A DNA stretch of 64,000 nt from NCBI GenBank assembly GCA_021234155.1, contig JAJEKV010000021.1, forward strand, positions 18,967,011 to 19,031,010, given 5' to 3'. The notes under the pieces are model-generated. The model saw nothing but the letters and a program-made list of their open reading frames with translations, had not been told where the DNA came from and made no database searches. This DNA comes from Isoetes taiwanensis. Its lineage: Eukaryota; Streptophyta; Lycopodiopsida; Isoetales; Isoetaceae. Below, in pieces: positions 11,341 through 21,743 of the stretch (position 1 is its first letter; each line of letters begins with the position of its first letter). Position numbers and translations under genes: made by a program.

Positions 11341-12010
11341 ATCTCATGTACTTTTTACGTGAAAATTCTGATCATCTTTGGATTAAGTCGGTTGAGCACA
11401 CCTTTTTCTTGGGAGCAGATGGTCGATTCCATGGGAGGGGGATCAGAAGAATGGCAGCTACAATCGCTTCTAAGGTTCATGAATAATGCCACACTAGAAT
11501 GAACAAGGCAAGGGAACAATTGAGCTTGTTTACCACTTGCAATAGTTGAAAGTGCTATTCTTTAAGAGAGAGACAACAACTTATGTAACAACATGAAACT
11601 AGAGATGAATCAAACACATTTGAAGTAAAAAATTAGGGACTAAAATTAAGATTAAGAGTCACCTGATCTGCTGAAATCTTGTCATTGACTAGAAGTGAAT
11701 CAGAACAAAGCCTTGAAGAGAGGAGAAGATTTGCATCCAGGAATGCATGCCAAGTCATTGATCCTGCAAACAGAATTGAGTTGAAATGCAATAGATCATG
11801 TGGCCTTCAAAATCAATGAGGCACGCCATAAATATGCACGCACCAAAATTCAAAATTTAATTCAAATGGAAACCCTTCCTATTTCCCAATGCCATGGGAA
11901 AATAGAAAGGGTTTCCACAAACGGGAGAAAATAGGAAGGGTTTCCACATCTGATCAAAAAATTTCTAAGGGTGTATGCCCTTCTTGCACTTGCTCTCCGC
12001 CATTGCATTC
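11341..12010. other. intergenic
   Basis: A short direct repeat of GGAAACCCTTCCTATTT/AATAGGAAGGGTTTCC-type blocks in both orientations lies at about 11,868-11,950, forming a small inverted repeat. Otherwise nothing is recognised. Confidence 0.5.
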
Positions 12011-12015
12011 TTCTT

Positions 12016-13220
12016 ATGGATCCGGAGCTTGATGCATTTGAACGATGCGAGGAGGATGCTTCTACAGATTCATCACTATATGATTCGGACGAAACTATAA
12101 GTGATTTTGCTTTTGAAAATATTGACAATGTTGCAAGTTTTGAGGATCTACATGATCAAGACCAAATATGGATTATGATCCTTTGGAAGAGGAATGTTAC
12201 ATTCAACTATTTCCTCCTATTCCTGTGATCGTCTCAGCCGAGGGCTACGTTTTTAACGAAGCTTCATACTATTTGATGGTGGATTGTGTCCTAAGTTTCG
12301 TCCATCCCTCTATTCAAGATGTCCTTCAAGCAGATCCTAATTTTCCTGCGGGGTATGTTCGCCAAACACAAAAGCCACGAGATATACAAATTATAGGGAG
12401 GTGGTCGAGCTAGGAGAAGTTGCAAGTCCATACAGAATCTCGTCTTCTCATGCGTTTGACCTTTGGCAAATGGCTCTACATCCCACCATCGAGCTCACGT
12501 CGAAGGTGGTCTAGGCCACTTGCCTATATGTCCCACTCTAGATAACATCGAGAAGGTATGGCATTTTAGAGCCAAGTTTCATGGCATTCTAGAAGATTAT
12601 ATGAGGCAATGCATAGAAGTATGTGGGTGCAGTTCTCATCCGACGAAGCCTACGAGGAGACAAGGGTTATTCAGTTATGCGGAGATAGTGCCATACCACT
12701 CCTTGAAAAGTTGAGTGGGTTACAAATAGATCACAAGTTTAGGTTGCTTCGACACCGTATTAGGGATTGGATGAATGATATAATATGTGTTGATTACATC
12801 TGTCATCAAGGGGGGAAGTGCTCGAGTCATGGTCAGTGTCAAGAAAGGCGACAAGAAGGAGTTTCAAAAATAAGGTCGCGGGTTTAGCCTTAGCATAGTG
12901 ATGCCGAGAGCAATCCGAGTACAGATAGTTCTGCCACAATACACATTCGTGTTGGGCATGATGGACACAACCCGTGGTCTGGAGATGATGAATGGTCCCG
13001 CCCCTTGCATCCCTATGTTGCAGAGGTGACAGCTCACATGCTGCTGGACACGAGAGATTTTCAAGCTGTGTGGAATAATATGTTAGAGAGAGGAAAGGAG
13101 TTGTATCGCACTACCACACCGATTGAGAGAGCCGCTTATCGCTTCAAGTTGGCCCATGAGGACATATGGCACATTGGTTACGACTTTACGATTAAAGGTA
13201 TGTACACTTATTTAATATAG
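12016..13220 (+). pseudogene. unrecognised coding-like region, frameshifted
   Basis: A chain of plus-strand frames reads like one protein broken by shifts. The first runs 12,016-12,165 from an ATG and is very acidic ('MDPELDAFERCEEDAS'). The next is 12,160-12,411 ('DYDPLEEECYIQLFPP'), then 12,609-12,887 ('VIQLCGDSAIPLLEKLSGL'), then about 12,894-13,220, open for more than 100 codons ('HPYVAEVTAHMLLDTRDF'). The last ends just past an ATTAAAG-GTATGT string that could be a splice donor. Codon use and amino-acid mix look protein-like, but I do not recognise a family. A decayed transposon-encoded protein is the most likely explanation given its neighbours. A single-copy host gene with assembly errors is also possible. 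Confidence 0.4.
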
Positions 13221-16200
13221 AAGGAATGAAATAAGTTTTTTTATCTTTTTTGGGTTACCACGCCTATTGTGTTGCAGAAGCATTCCTTGGGCCAGACTGG
13301 GATGCCGTAGAGAGAAATGGTGCCAGCTCAATAATCCGAGCTACTGATGGTCAAGATCAACCTTAATCCACCTGCAAGTACTAAAAACTTCAAAAAACAA
13401 GGGGGCAACGAAAGCAAAAATGAGAGAAATGCAAGGAAACAGCAGCATGATATTTCAGACCTAAAAAATAACTTGAGGTTTGATGCAAATCTGCTCAAGG
13501 TGGTGTGTCGCCATGAAGGAGTATATTGGCGCCAAATAGGTACCTCGAAACGAGTGTAGGCCCTGAAAACCTAGCGGTAACTCTTAGTTACCGCAGACAA
13601 AACCTCAACAAAGAAACAATGTAGCCCCCGTGATCCAACAGGGAACCTATAGTGCGCCAAAGGGGTGCCGCAATGTCCAACCGGTGCCTATGATGCGCCA
13701 ACGGGCGCCCGATACGCGCCAACTGAGTGCCTAAGTTTAACGTTGATGGGGAGGTGCCCTAAAACGAAAATGCCACCATTGATAGACATCTCGCCAATTC
13801 GCCTCCCCTTATGGCCCGTAAAAAAATGGCCTATTTTGGTCATGTGGCCAGAAAGGCCGAGCCATACGTAGTATGACCGAGGACTTTCTTGGCCACGAGG
13901 CCATTTTAGACTGGCCATAACGGCTACGCAGGACATTATCAAACTTAACATCCCGCCGAAGTCATTTAGGCTAGAAAAATAATCACTCAGAGTCTTGATT
14001 CTTGCACCGCAGATTCTAGATACAACACGATAAAGACAATTTCTTTTTTGATTGAGCTCTTAACTTAAACAATATAGTTATAGATAAAGCTAAAAAAGCA
14101 CCAACGTGGCGCTTTCTATAATTAAAGTAAGTACCAAAATAAAAAAACGGAAAGCGATGGATTTCTAAGAGAGGATTGACTTTTCTTATGTTGCAAGCAA
14201 TAAAAATAAGCTATTTTTAAGTATTGGGCAATCAAACGAAAACAATGCAGCTTATCAATGTTGCAAATCCGGATGAAAATGAAATAATTGGTACCTAAGA
14301 AGTGATCCACGAGCTCTTTTGTTAACATTCGCCAAGCGCTGAATAGTTGTTCACATCTAATTCTTGGAAACATGGCCATTAATCACTAACATTTGGATGT
14401 CAAAAAGCTTTTGCAGATCACGGTGGAAAAGCACACTATCGAGGGGAAAGGTCTAAAAGCAGCTCGGCCTAAAACTCCAGAGAAACATAGCTTCGTATTC
14501 ATCATTTTGATTGATCGGGGGTTGGGGTAAACACAACGAAAATCGCATCAACATAACCACACAAATACTCAATGGTTCTGCTTCCCGACCTTCATCTTCT
14601 CTAATGTTGCATCTCGGACAAATAAACCTGTTTTCCTGCTTCGGAATAACAAATCTCTATGCCAAATGCGTCAGAATCATAAATCTCTATGCCGAATGGT
14701 GCAAAAGCAACAACAAACTGAGGTTACGGCCATGGCGTCTTCATATTTGTGAACAAGAGTGTGATTGCCAGATCAAGACTTGCTGAAGGGGAGCTTGAAT
14801 CTCTGGCTATGGCCCGGTGGTTTGGAAGCCATGGCATACCAATGGCCTGCACACATGTCAAAGTTATGGATGTTATGACCATAACATACCTGTGGCCAAG
14901 CTGTTATTCTCATAACAATTGTTGTTGCAGATAATGATTCGTCCCAACTACAATGGGATATAGCACTCCTACAATTGATGATCGAGATTAAATCCTTGGT
15001 CTAAATGACGAGGGCCAAGACATTAAGGTGTTCGTTCAAAGGGTTCCAAAAAAGTGAGGGTCTTGCAAAATTTGCCAATGTTCAATTGTTCAGGACAAAA
15101 TTTGCAAAATGTTCAATTGTTGTTAACATGAGCATGACATGCTGTCATAAAAAAAAAGTAACAAATTGGACTTTGTCCTACTAATTTTGAAGAATAGGAT
15201 TTTCTCCTACTTTTTTTTTAGGGAAAGAAGGTTTTTTTAGTATGCATATATTTAATACAAATCCCTTATTATTTTAAGACTATATGAGATTAGTTGTGTA
15301 TTGCATATTATTAAACCTTCATTAGATTTATAATCGATGAGATTCTCAGAACGAATATAATGATAAAGAAGCAACAATAAGGAAGTAATAATGGTAAGCA
15401 GTCATATTATACTTCAATCAAGTTGTGTGTGTGAAATTGCATGGCTGGAACTTAAGTAAACTTTGATAGGTGTTTTACTATATCTAAGTCAAACTCAATT
15501 AGGGAGTTTGACAAAGACTCACCAATTCTCTTAAAAATCTAAGAGTTGCCATGTTGAGAGCATATTGGCAAGCTTTGTATCAACGTCGTGTGAAGGACGA
15601 TCCACTATTCATGAATGGATGAGTTATTACTTTTGGCTTTGTGTTTCATTTGGTTTACCATTGAACCCTCAATCTTAAATCCCATAAAACATAAACTCTA
15701 GTTGATAATCCTAAATAAGCTACGAGAGATGAGCTCGAATACATACTTTAATGCTTTTGGTGTGAAACCGAAAACCCCTAAACAAATAAATCAACTTTGT
15801 TAGAGACGTGCAATATTAAAAAAGTGTTGGAGTATTAGAAAAGGGCAAGTATTCATACCAGTATGTGTACAAATTTGGTAAATAATATTTGTTCTTGATT
15901 TAAAATGGAAGCAAAACATTGCTTGAATTTCATCCACCGAAACCATTGTTTCATAGTTGTAAGTGTATGAAGCAAATTGTACATTAATTGTACATTATAC
16001 ATTACTGAAATTTTGTAGCCTGTTCAAAATTTGCAAACAAACAGTATACATCAATGGTGGGATTTTAAAGAGCTCAAAAGTTGTTCCACTATCTTCAGAA
16101 GAAGAGTAGTCATGAGTAACATTGGCTATGGTTAAGATGACAGCTTTTTCCGATAGTCTTTTTTTTCAAAGGCAAAATGCACTTTTAATCAAATACCATA

Positions 16201-16528
16201 TTGAACGTCATTTAGCCCCTAGGCATCTACGTATTTTTCCAATCCATACTTAAACCCCTGCACCAAACAGAAGTTCTCTCGAGGTTCAACATTCGACATA
16301 TATATCTAAAACAAAGTCTGCCTAAGGATCTATAGCTACATAAGCAATTTGCTTCAAGGATGGATGCACCTCCTCTAAGCTTTCCTCTTCCTCTTTTCTT
16401 AAAGCCAAGAAAGAACCATGATAAATAATAGAATGTGTATATATTATGTGTCCTACCAAAAAAATATAGAATATAGACATTGTGTGTCGCTAAAACAATG
16501 CATTACATCATCACATGAATTTTCACGC
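13221..16528. other. intergenic, mostly AT-rich
   Basis: At 13,650-13,735 a TGCGCCAA-GGG-GCC motif occurs about three times. From about 14,000 on the DNA is AT-rich with no convincing frames; the longest (91 codons, 14,511-14,786) resembles nothing known. Confidence 0.55.
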
Positions 16529-16652
16529 ATGTAAGCATGCCCACAAAGCAAAAGTTGGAAGCATATGTGAATGGAAGTATTCTTGGATTTTTACGCATGT
16601 AAGCATGCTCACAAAGCAAAAAGTAGAACGATATATGTATGGAAGTATTCTT
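16529..16652. repeat. two-copy tandem repeat, 66 bp
   Basis: Two copies of CATGTAAGCATGC-CACAAAGC...GGAAGTATTCTTG start at about 16,529 and 16,595. Confidence 0.8.
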
Positions 16653-16666
16653 GATAAGCATACAAA

Positions 16667-17205
16667 GATAAGGAACGCAACCTGAAGCATGACGTGCTGG
16701 TAATGTAACTCGATGTGGTTATTGTCATGGTTGAGCCCATGCCCCTGAGCTTGTTCATATGGCAATCTAGCAAAAAGTATATCTCAAGCTTGTATGAAAA
16801 GCAATTTACGGAGGATATTTTCTGAAAAGATGACTAGATGCCTAAGTCTAACTATTGGACTGTCAAATGATCAGGCAACATTCAACAAATAATAATAAAT
16901 TGAAGCCAACCGTGCATGTTCACCGGTATGATAAGGAACACAACCTGATCAAGCACGACGTGCTAGCAACGTAATTCGATGTGGTTGTTGTCCTGGGTGT
17001 GCCCGTGCCCTTGAGCTTGTTCATATGGCAATCTAGCCAAAAATATATCTCAAATCTATATGAAAAGTTCTTTTACATGAGGATATTTTTCGAAAAAACA
17101 AAGCTAGATGCCCGTGTCTAACTATTGGAATGTCAAATGATCGAACAATATTCAACAAATAATATAACATTAAAGGCAATCGCACGTTCACCTTGTATGA
17201 TAAGG
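16667..17205. repeat. two-copy tandem repeat, 263 bp
   Basis: Copies start at 16,667 and 16,930 with GATAAGGAACRCAACC and both contain GAGCTTGTTCATATGGCAATC and CAACAAATAATA. A third copy starts at about 17,199 but stops after GATAAGGA. The repeat is non-coding. Confidence 0.85.
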
Positions 17206-17580
17206 ATGCATATTTATAATTTTATGAACTCTTATTTAGGTTGTAAATCGATAAGCGTAATTAATAGAAGGAATAGAGAGGGATACATATATGCCACATC
17301 TTCATCTAGGATTCAATATCGTTGTGTTTGTTATTGCAACAAGCACAAACATGAAGTACCTTCCAGGGCCTCCACTATGTCTACCACTATGTCCAGAAAA
17401 GCATAAAAACAAAAAGAGATTGAATAACCTAAAGGCGGTGACATTTAATTCAAAACAACAATTGCAAAATGAATTATTTTGTTTACCTTGGAAAAGTTTG
17501 CTCCATGTATAGATGAGATTATAATCCTCCAAATAGGCGATGCATCTAAAACCTAACTAGCATCCCTAGGACCATTTGGT
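17206..17580. other. intergenic
   Basis: AT-rich. Open frames on both strands overlap completely and none is supported. Confidence 0.5.
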
Positions 17581-18130
17581 GCTTTGATCGCCCCCAAAAT
17601 TGAGTTTGGGAGCAGTGGGACCATGGCGAACCCAGGAAGTCGCCAGCGAACTTAAATGTCGGCGATGGCGCTGCCGGTGGCGCTATCCAACGGGTTAACC
17701 CAACCCAACCGAACGGTTTAAACCGTACGAATTGGCAGGGCGGATCGATCTTTAGCTGCAGTGCGGCGTGCCCCCACCAGGTCGCTGGCGGCCCCCAGTC
17801 GAATCAGCGAGCGTGACGGGTCAGACAGTCGTGATTGGCCCTTGAGCGGGTTCGCTTTGAACCTGCGAGCGAGGCGTGGGCGGGTGGTGGGTCCACGGCC
17901 CGACCACGAGTGTATTTTTCAACGAGGTGGTTTTCCGCAGGGTTCCGCTTGAGCGAACCGCATGGCAGGGGGCGAATCGTGCGGGTCGCCTCACGAAAGC
18001 GTTTTCACGAGGTCCACTACACGCCTACCATACGGCAAACGTCACGGGTTTAGGGTGACTTCGGCCCAGCAGATTGAAAGAAGGGCTCGCACAATCGAAC
18101 CCGGATCTCGAGATATTTTTCTTTTGGCCC
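17580..18130 (+). repeat. palindrome-rich GC repeat, copy 1
   Basis: A GC-rich block related in inverse orientation to 47,640-48,240. Shared blocks include TCGGCGATGGC followed by GTGGCGCTA, and TTTTTCAACGAGGTGG (about 17,918). It holds imperfect palindromes built on GGGTTCGCTT/AAGCGAACCC, for example at about 17,940-17,960. Open frames through it overlap in three phases and look non-coding. Its termini and class are unknown. Confidence 0.6.
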
Positions 18131-18345
18131 AGCATCTTTGGCCCGTGGGAAGGATTCGCTGGACCGAATCCTTATAACAACCTAAGGGCTATTTATAGGC
18201 ACCAAGACATTGTATCCTTCTCATATCGCTTGGGAGGGTGCGTGTGATCGAGTGCGGTGCTATAGCGGTAAAAGCTAAGTGTGTGCACTCCATATCTCTC
18301 TCATCTTCTTTTGCATTCTCAATATTGAGCATAGGCTTTTGTTTT
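18131..18345. other. spacer before the minisatellite
   Basis: Nothing recognised. Confidence 0.4.
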
Positions 18346-18760
18346 TTGCATTTATCATAGGCTATTTTTACCATAGACATTTAGCATAGGATATTTTTAG
18401 CATATGCCATTTTTTTTACCATGGACTATTTTTTTGACCGTAGGCTATTTTTTTACCATAGGCTATTTTTTTACCATAGGCATTTACCATATGCTATTTT
18501 TAACCATAGGCTATTTTTTTTTTTACCATAGGCTAATTTTTTTTTACCATAGGCTATTTTTTACCAAAGGCTATTTTTTGCCATAGGCATTTACCATAGG
18601 CATTTACCTAAAGTTAATTTTACCATAGTCCTTTTTTACCATAGGCATTTACTATAGGCTATTTTACCATAGGCATTTACCATAGGTTATTTTTTACCAT
18701 AGGCCCTTTTTACCATAGGCTATTTTTTTAACCATAGGGATTTACCAAAGGTAAATTTTA
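18346..18760. repeat. minisatellite, TTTACCATAGGCTATTTT-type
   Basis: About 20 degenerate units of roughly 18-20 bp share TACCATAGGC, followed by ATTT or TATTTTT. T-run length varies from unit to unit. The open frame through it is only the repeat. Confidence 0.9.
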
Positions 18761-18872
18761 ATGGTATTTCTTCAATCAAGGCCCAGTTGTTTCTTCAATT
18801 GAATTATAGATTATGTTTTTGTGCAAAGAGTGTTAAGTCTTTGTGATAGTTTATATTTGTCTTCCAAGTAGA

Positions 18873-18956
18873 GTGTCCGAATGGCGTAGGTAGACACCCA
18901 CGACTCAAAGAGTCGATTTCAGATGAAATGATAGTGACTATGACCTTCATGACACC
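18873..18956 (+). other. degenerate tRNA-Leu-like fold (84 nt)
   Basis: GTGTC at the start can pair with GACAC at the end. An A-box/D-arm-like TGGCGTAGGTAGACA follows. CGACT...AGTCG forms an anticodon-like stem around CAAAG, and ATTTC-AGAT-GAAAT can form a long variable arm. The length and the GGTAGACAC...ACTCAAA wording recall bacterial/plastid tRNA-Leu. No TTCGA T-loop is present, so it would not be functional. It could be a plastid-derived relic or chance. Confidence 0.25.
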
Positions 18957-19206
18957 GGGATGACACAATGTCGAGGAGAAAAACCGGGGATGATACGGAC
19001 GATGGGTGGAACCGCCTGGCCTATCCACTTCACAAGTTACTCCCACCCAAGATCCCAAAGAACTTGTTCACACCATGGCGGTCTCTACGGACCCGATTAC
19101 AATGGCCGTGGTGCTCCTCGGGGTGGTGGTTGCGATTCAGCGAGTGTGTGTATGGGTTGATGAGGTTGTGCCTACAAGAACATATGTCCCCATCCGTCCG
19201 AAATAG

Positions 19207-20763
19207 TGTCTTTGCGGACGTTTCCAGCAAAACATAAATATGAATATCACGTATATTATCGCGACACGTCACTAGTACATATCGACTCAGTACATGACAT
19301 GTACACGGCGGCAAATAAAGGTAGTACCCTAGGTACGACCTTGTGAACTATTATATTGCACATGTTAAGGCCACATGTGAATATAATATCTTTTACCATG
19401 GGCAATAGCCCATTGACCAAAAAGGCCCAGCCCTAAAATTCGTGGGGATAAAGGGGCATAAACCTAAAAAGGAAACCCTTTCGTTTCCAGCCCTATAGGT
19501 CGGATTGGAGCAAACGATGGATGCCATTTACACTTTGAAGAGTAGCAGAGGAATCGAATTCCCGGTTGCGGCTCGATCCAAGATCGGCCGAGACCGAGAT
19601 CAAGCGGCATGGGCGCTTTGAGGGGTGGGAGCCGGCCAAGATGCGGTGGGTGGTTGATTCAATAGGTAGATCCGAGTTATCGCCCTCTTTGATGGGTGTA
19701 GCATCCATTCTTAGCTATAGTGGGCCCCTATAGCCTAAGAATGATAGACACTAACAAAAGGAACCTAACCATGTATGATTAGGTAGATTAGAATAGATGT
19801 ATTCTGTTATGTTGGATTTACGTTGATGATGTTTTGACATTCTATGCCCACTCTTGTGTATTGGGAAGGCGGTAGAGACCGAGCCCAAAGTAGTTGTATG
19901 ATCATAGTTAGCCCATTAATTCCCAATTACGCGGCTCGCATAAGAGCCCGCCTCGGGCTGTGGGTGGCGGAGCTAGACCTACTGACAAGGGAGGGCTTGT
20001 CCGATCCTGATTGATCCCTCAGGTGTGTGGCGGCAGTGGGAACATTGTGGGCTAGGCCTAATACCACAGCCTTTGCGTGAGGGGCGGGGTATGGGCTCGA
20101 CACCTCTTGGGTGATCGTCATCTTCTAGGGGTTCAAGTCGTGCTCTGGCGGTGGATCTCTAGCTTCGCTTTTGTGATTGGCATGAACCTACGGAGGGAGA
20201 TGATCTCCTCCCCGCCTCATCGGGGGCTAGGGGAGATGCAACCCGTAGTAGCCCCTTTGACTATGAACCCGGCGGGCTACGGTCGGGGCTCAATACCTTT
20301 CAGCCTATCACACAAAGTATGCTGCAGGAGAGGCGGATGGGAGTGACTACCTAACGACCATATTCTATGCCGGTAAATCCATTTGCCATGAATTACATGC
20401 GCATTGTTATCACGAGACCCAAGCCGTGGGTCTTTCCCCAGAGTGGGCAGCGGTAGGATCTCCCATGTTATGTTGATATCTTGATGTGTTGTTGCGGCTC
20501 TTTGTGATATGGTGGACCACCCTTGAGGTGGTATGTTATTGTTGATTGATGTCATGTGTTCATGTGTTTACGTTTCGTTTCAGCCTAGATCGATCAGGGA
20601 GGCGGGATGAATGACCGCGTCCATTCTTCCCCGTCGGGTTCTTAACCACCATCAAGAGCGCGATGTTAGGTGCACTACGGCCTCACGTCGTGGCGTATCT
20701 TTGGTTTGAGGATGATCTCCGGTTTGTATACGATCGGGCATCATGCGGTACGGGGCGCCGTCA
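19207..20763 (+). repeat. 5' LTR of a Ty3-type element
   Basis: About 1.56 kb is repeated in direct orientation at 40,309-41,855. It starts with TGTCTTTGCGG and ends GCCGTCA, directly before a primer-binding-like site. Shared landmarks include CGTCACTAGTACAT, GGTAGTACCCTAGG, the TGTATGATTAGGTAGATTAG block and GGATGATCTCC. The two copies align throughout, with differences mostly in short GC-rich blocks. The exact 5' edge is uncertain by some tens of bases. Confidence 0.75.
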
Positions 20764-20764
20764 A

Positions 20765-20785
20765 TGGTATCATCGAGCTTTGATC
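20765..20785 (+). other. primer-binding site (initiator tRNA-Met type)
   Basis: TGGTATCATCGAGC lies one base after the LTR end. It matches the plant retrotransposon primer site TGGTATCAGAGC apart from a two-base interruption. It fixes this LTR as the 5' one and the element as plus strand. Confidence 0.6.
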
Positions 20786-21014
20786 TTGGCGGACGGGGAT
20801 CGAGCACAGCATAATCCTATAGGAACTAACTAATCTAGACATTGGGTCTTGGAGATAAAAGCCTGCCACCGAACCTCGAGTAGTGGGAATTTTTTTTTTT
20901 CCGGGGTAGAGTTAGTAATTATTTAGAATTAGGATAATTAGAGAACATAATTAAGATGAAATAGATAGAGAAAATTTCCTAGGAAAAGCTTAATAACTTT
21001 TAGTCACTTTTTAG

Positions 21015-21743
21015 CCGACACCTCCAAAGTGCGCCCGAGGAGCATGTTAGGTCCATACCTAATTGGTCTTTCGCGCACTCTTAGAGGGGTCACCCAATAT
21101 GAGCTCTAGAACTCGGCCTTAGGAACCCTAAATTGTAAAAGAAAAGATGAAATCCCATTTAAAAAGCTCGAATTAGCTAACTTTGTATGCTAACACACAA
21201 AAAGTAGTAAGTAAAAAATTAAATTTGGAGCAACACCTCTAAGGGTGCTTGAGCATAGTTAGGTCATGACCTAACACCCTCCCTCAGCAAGACTCTTGGA
21301 GGGTCCCCTAAAAGTGACTTCGGAAATTACTCAAAACTTACTCAAATTGTAAAAGTAATGATAGAATCCCGCTTAGAATGCTTCAATTAGTTAGAAATGC
21401 ATGTTAATTTGTTTAGATTATAGTAGTAGTTAAGGGTAAATGTGAAATTTTGGCCAACACCTCTAAGGGTGCACGGGGCATAGTTAGGTGCGGACCTAAC
21501 ACCCTCCTCAGCAGCACTCTTAGAGGGGTCCGAATAGCCCAGCCCATGATCAACCCACTTACCTCCCAAATGAAGTAAATAAGCAAAGAAACTTGCGGTT
21601 AAGAGGAAAATAAGTAGGGAATTCACGTCTTTGAACTTGTTCTTGGCATCCATTAGGCATAGATAGACCAACACCTCCAAGAGTGCGCGAGGCCACTTAG
21701 GTCCCAACCTAACACCCTCCTCACAAGATCTTAGAGGGGTCCG
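21015..21743. repeat. four-copy array of ~77-bp hairpin modules
   Basis: Modules lie at 21,015-21,094, 21,231-21,308, 21,453-21,531 and 21,668-21,743 (period about 215-222). Each contains ACACCTCTAAG-GTGC, then an inverted pair TTAGGTC...ACCTAA, then CTCTTAGAGGGGTC. The outer arms CACCTCTAAG and CTTAGAGGGGT are also inverted repeats, so each module can fold as a double hairpin. AT-rich spacers between modules are related too (AAATTGTAAAAG). Confidence 0.85.

Noticed and set aside
17761-18177. Four overlapping plus-strand frames
   Set aside because: They cover a palindrome-rich GC repeat in several phases; the inverse copy at 47.6 kb does not keep any of them.
18346-18760. Possible CRISPR-like array
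   Set aside because: Repeats are degenerate and directly adjacent without unique spacers, and the DNA is a plant nuclear sequence; it is a minisatellite.
19960-20310. Protein-coding potential in the LTR (89-codon frame)
   Set aside because: The same stretch in the second LTR copy is not open in that frame; LTRs are non-coding.
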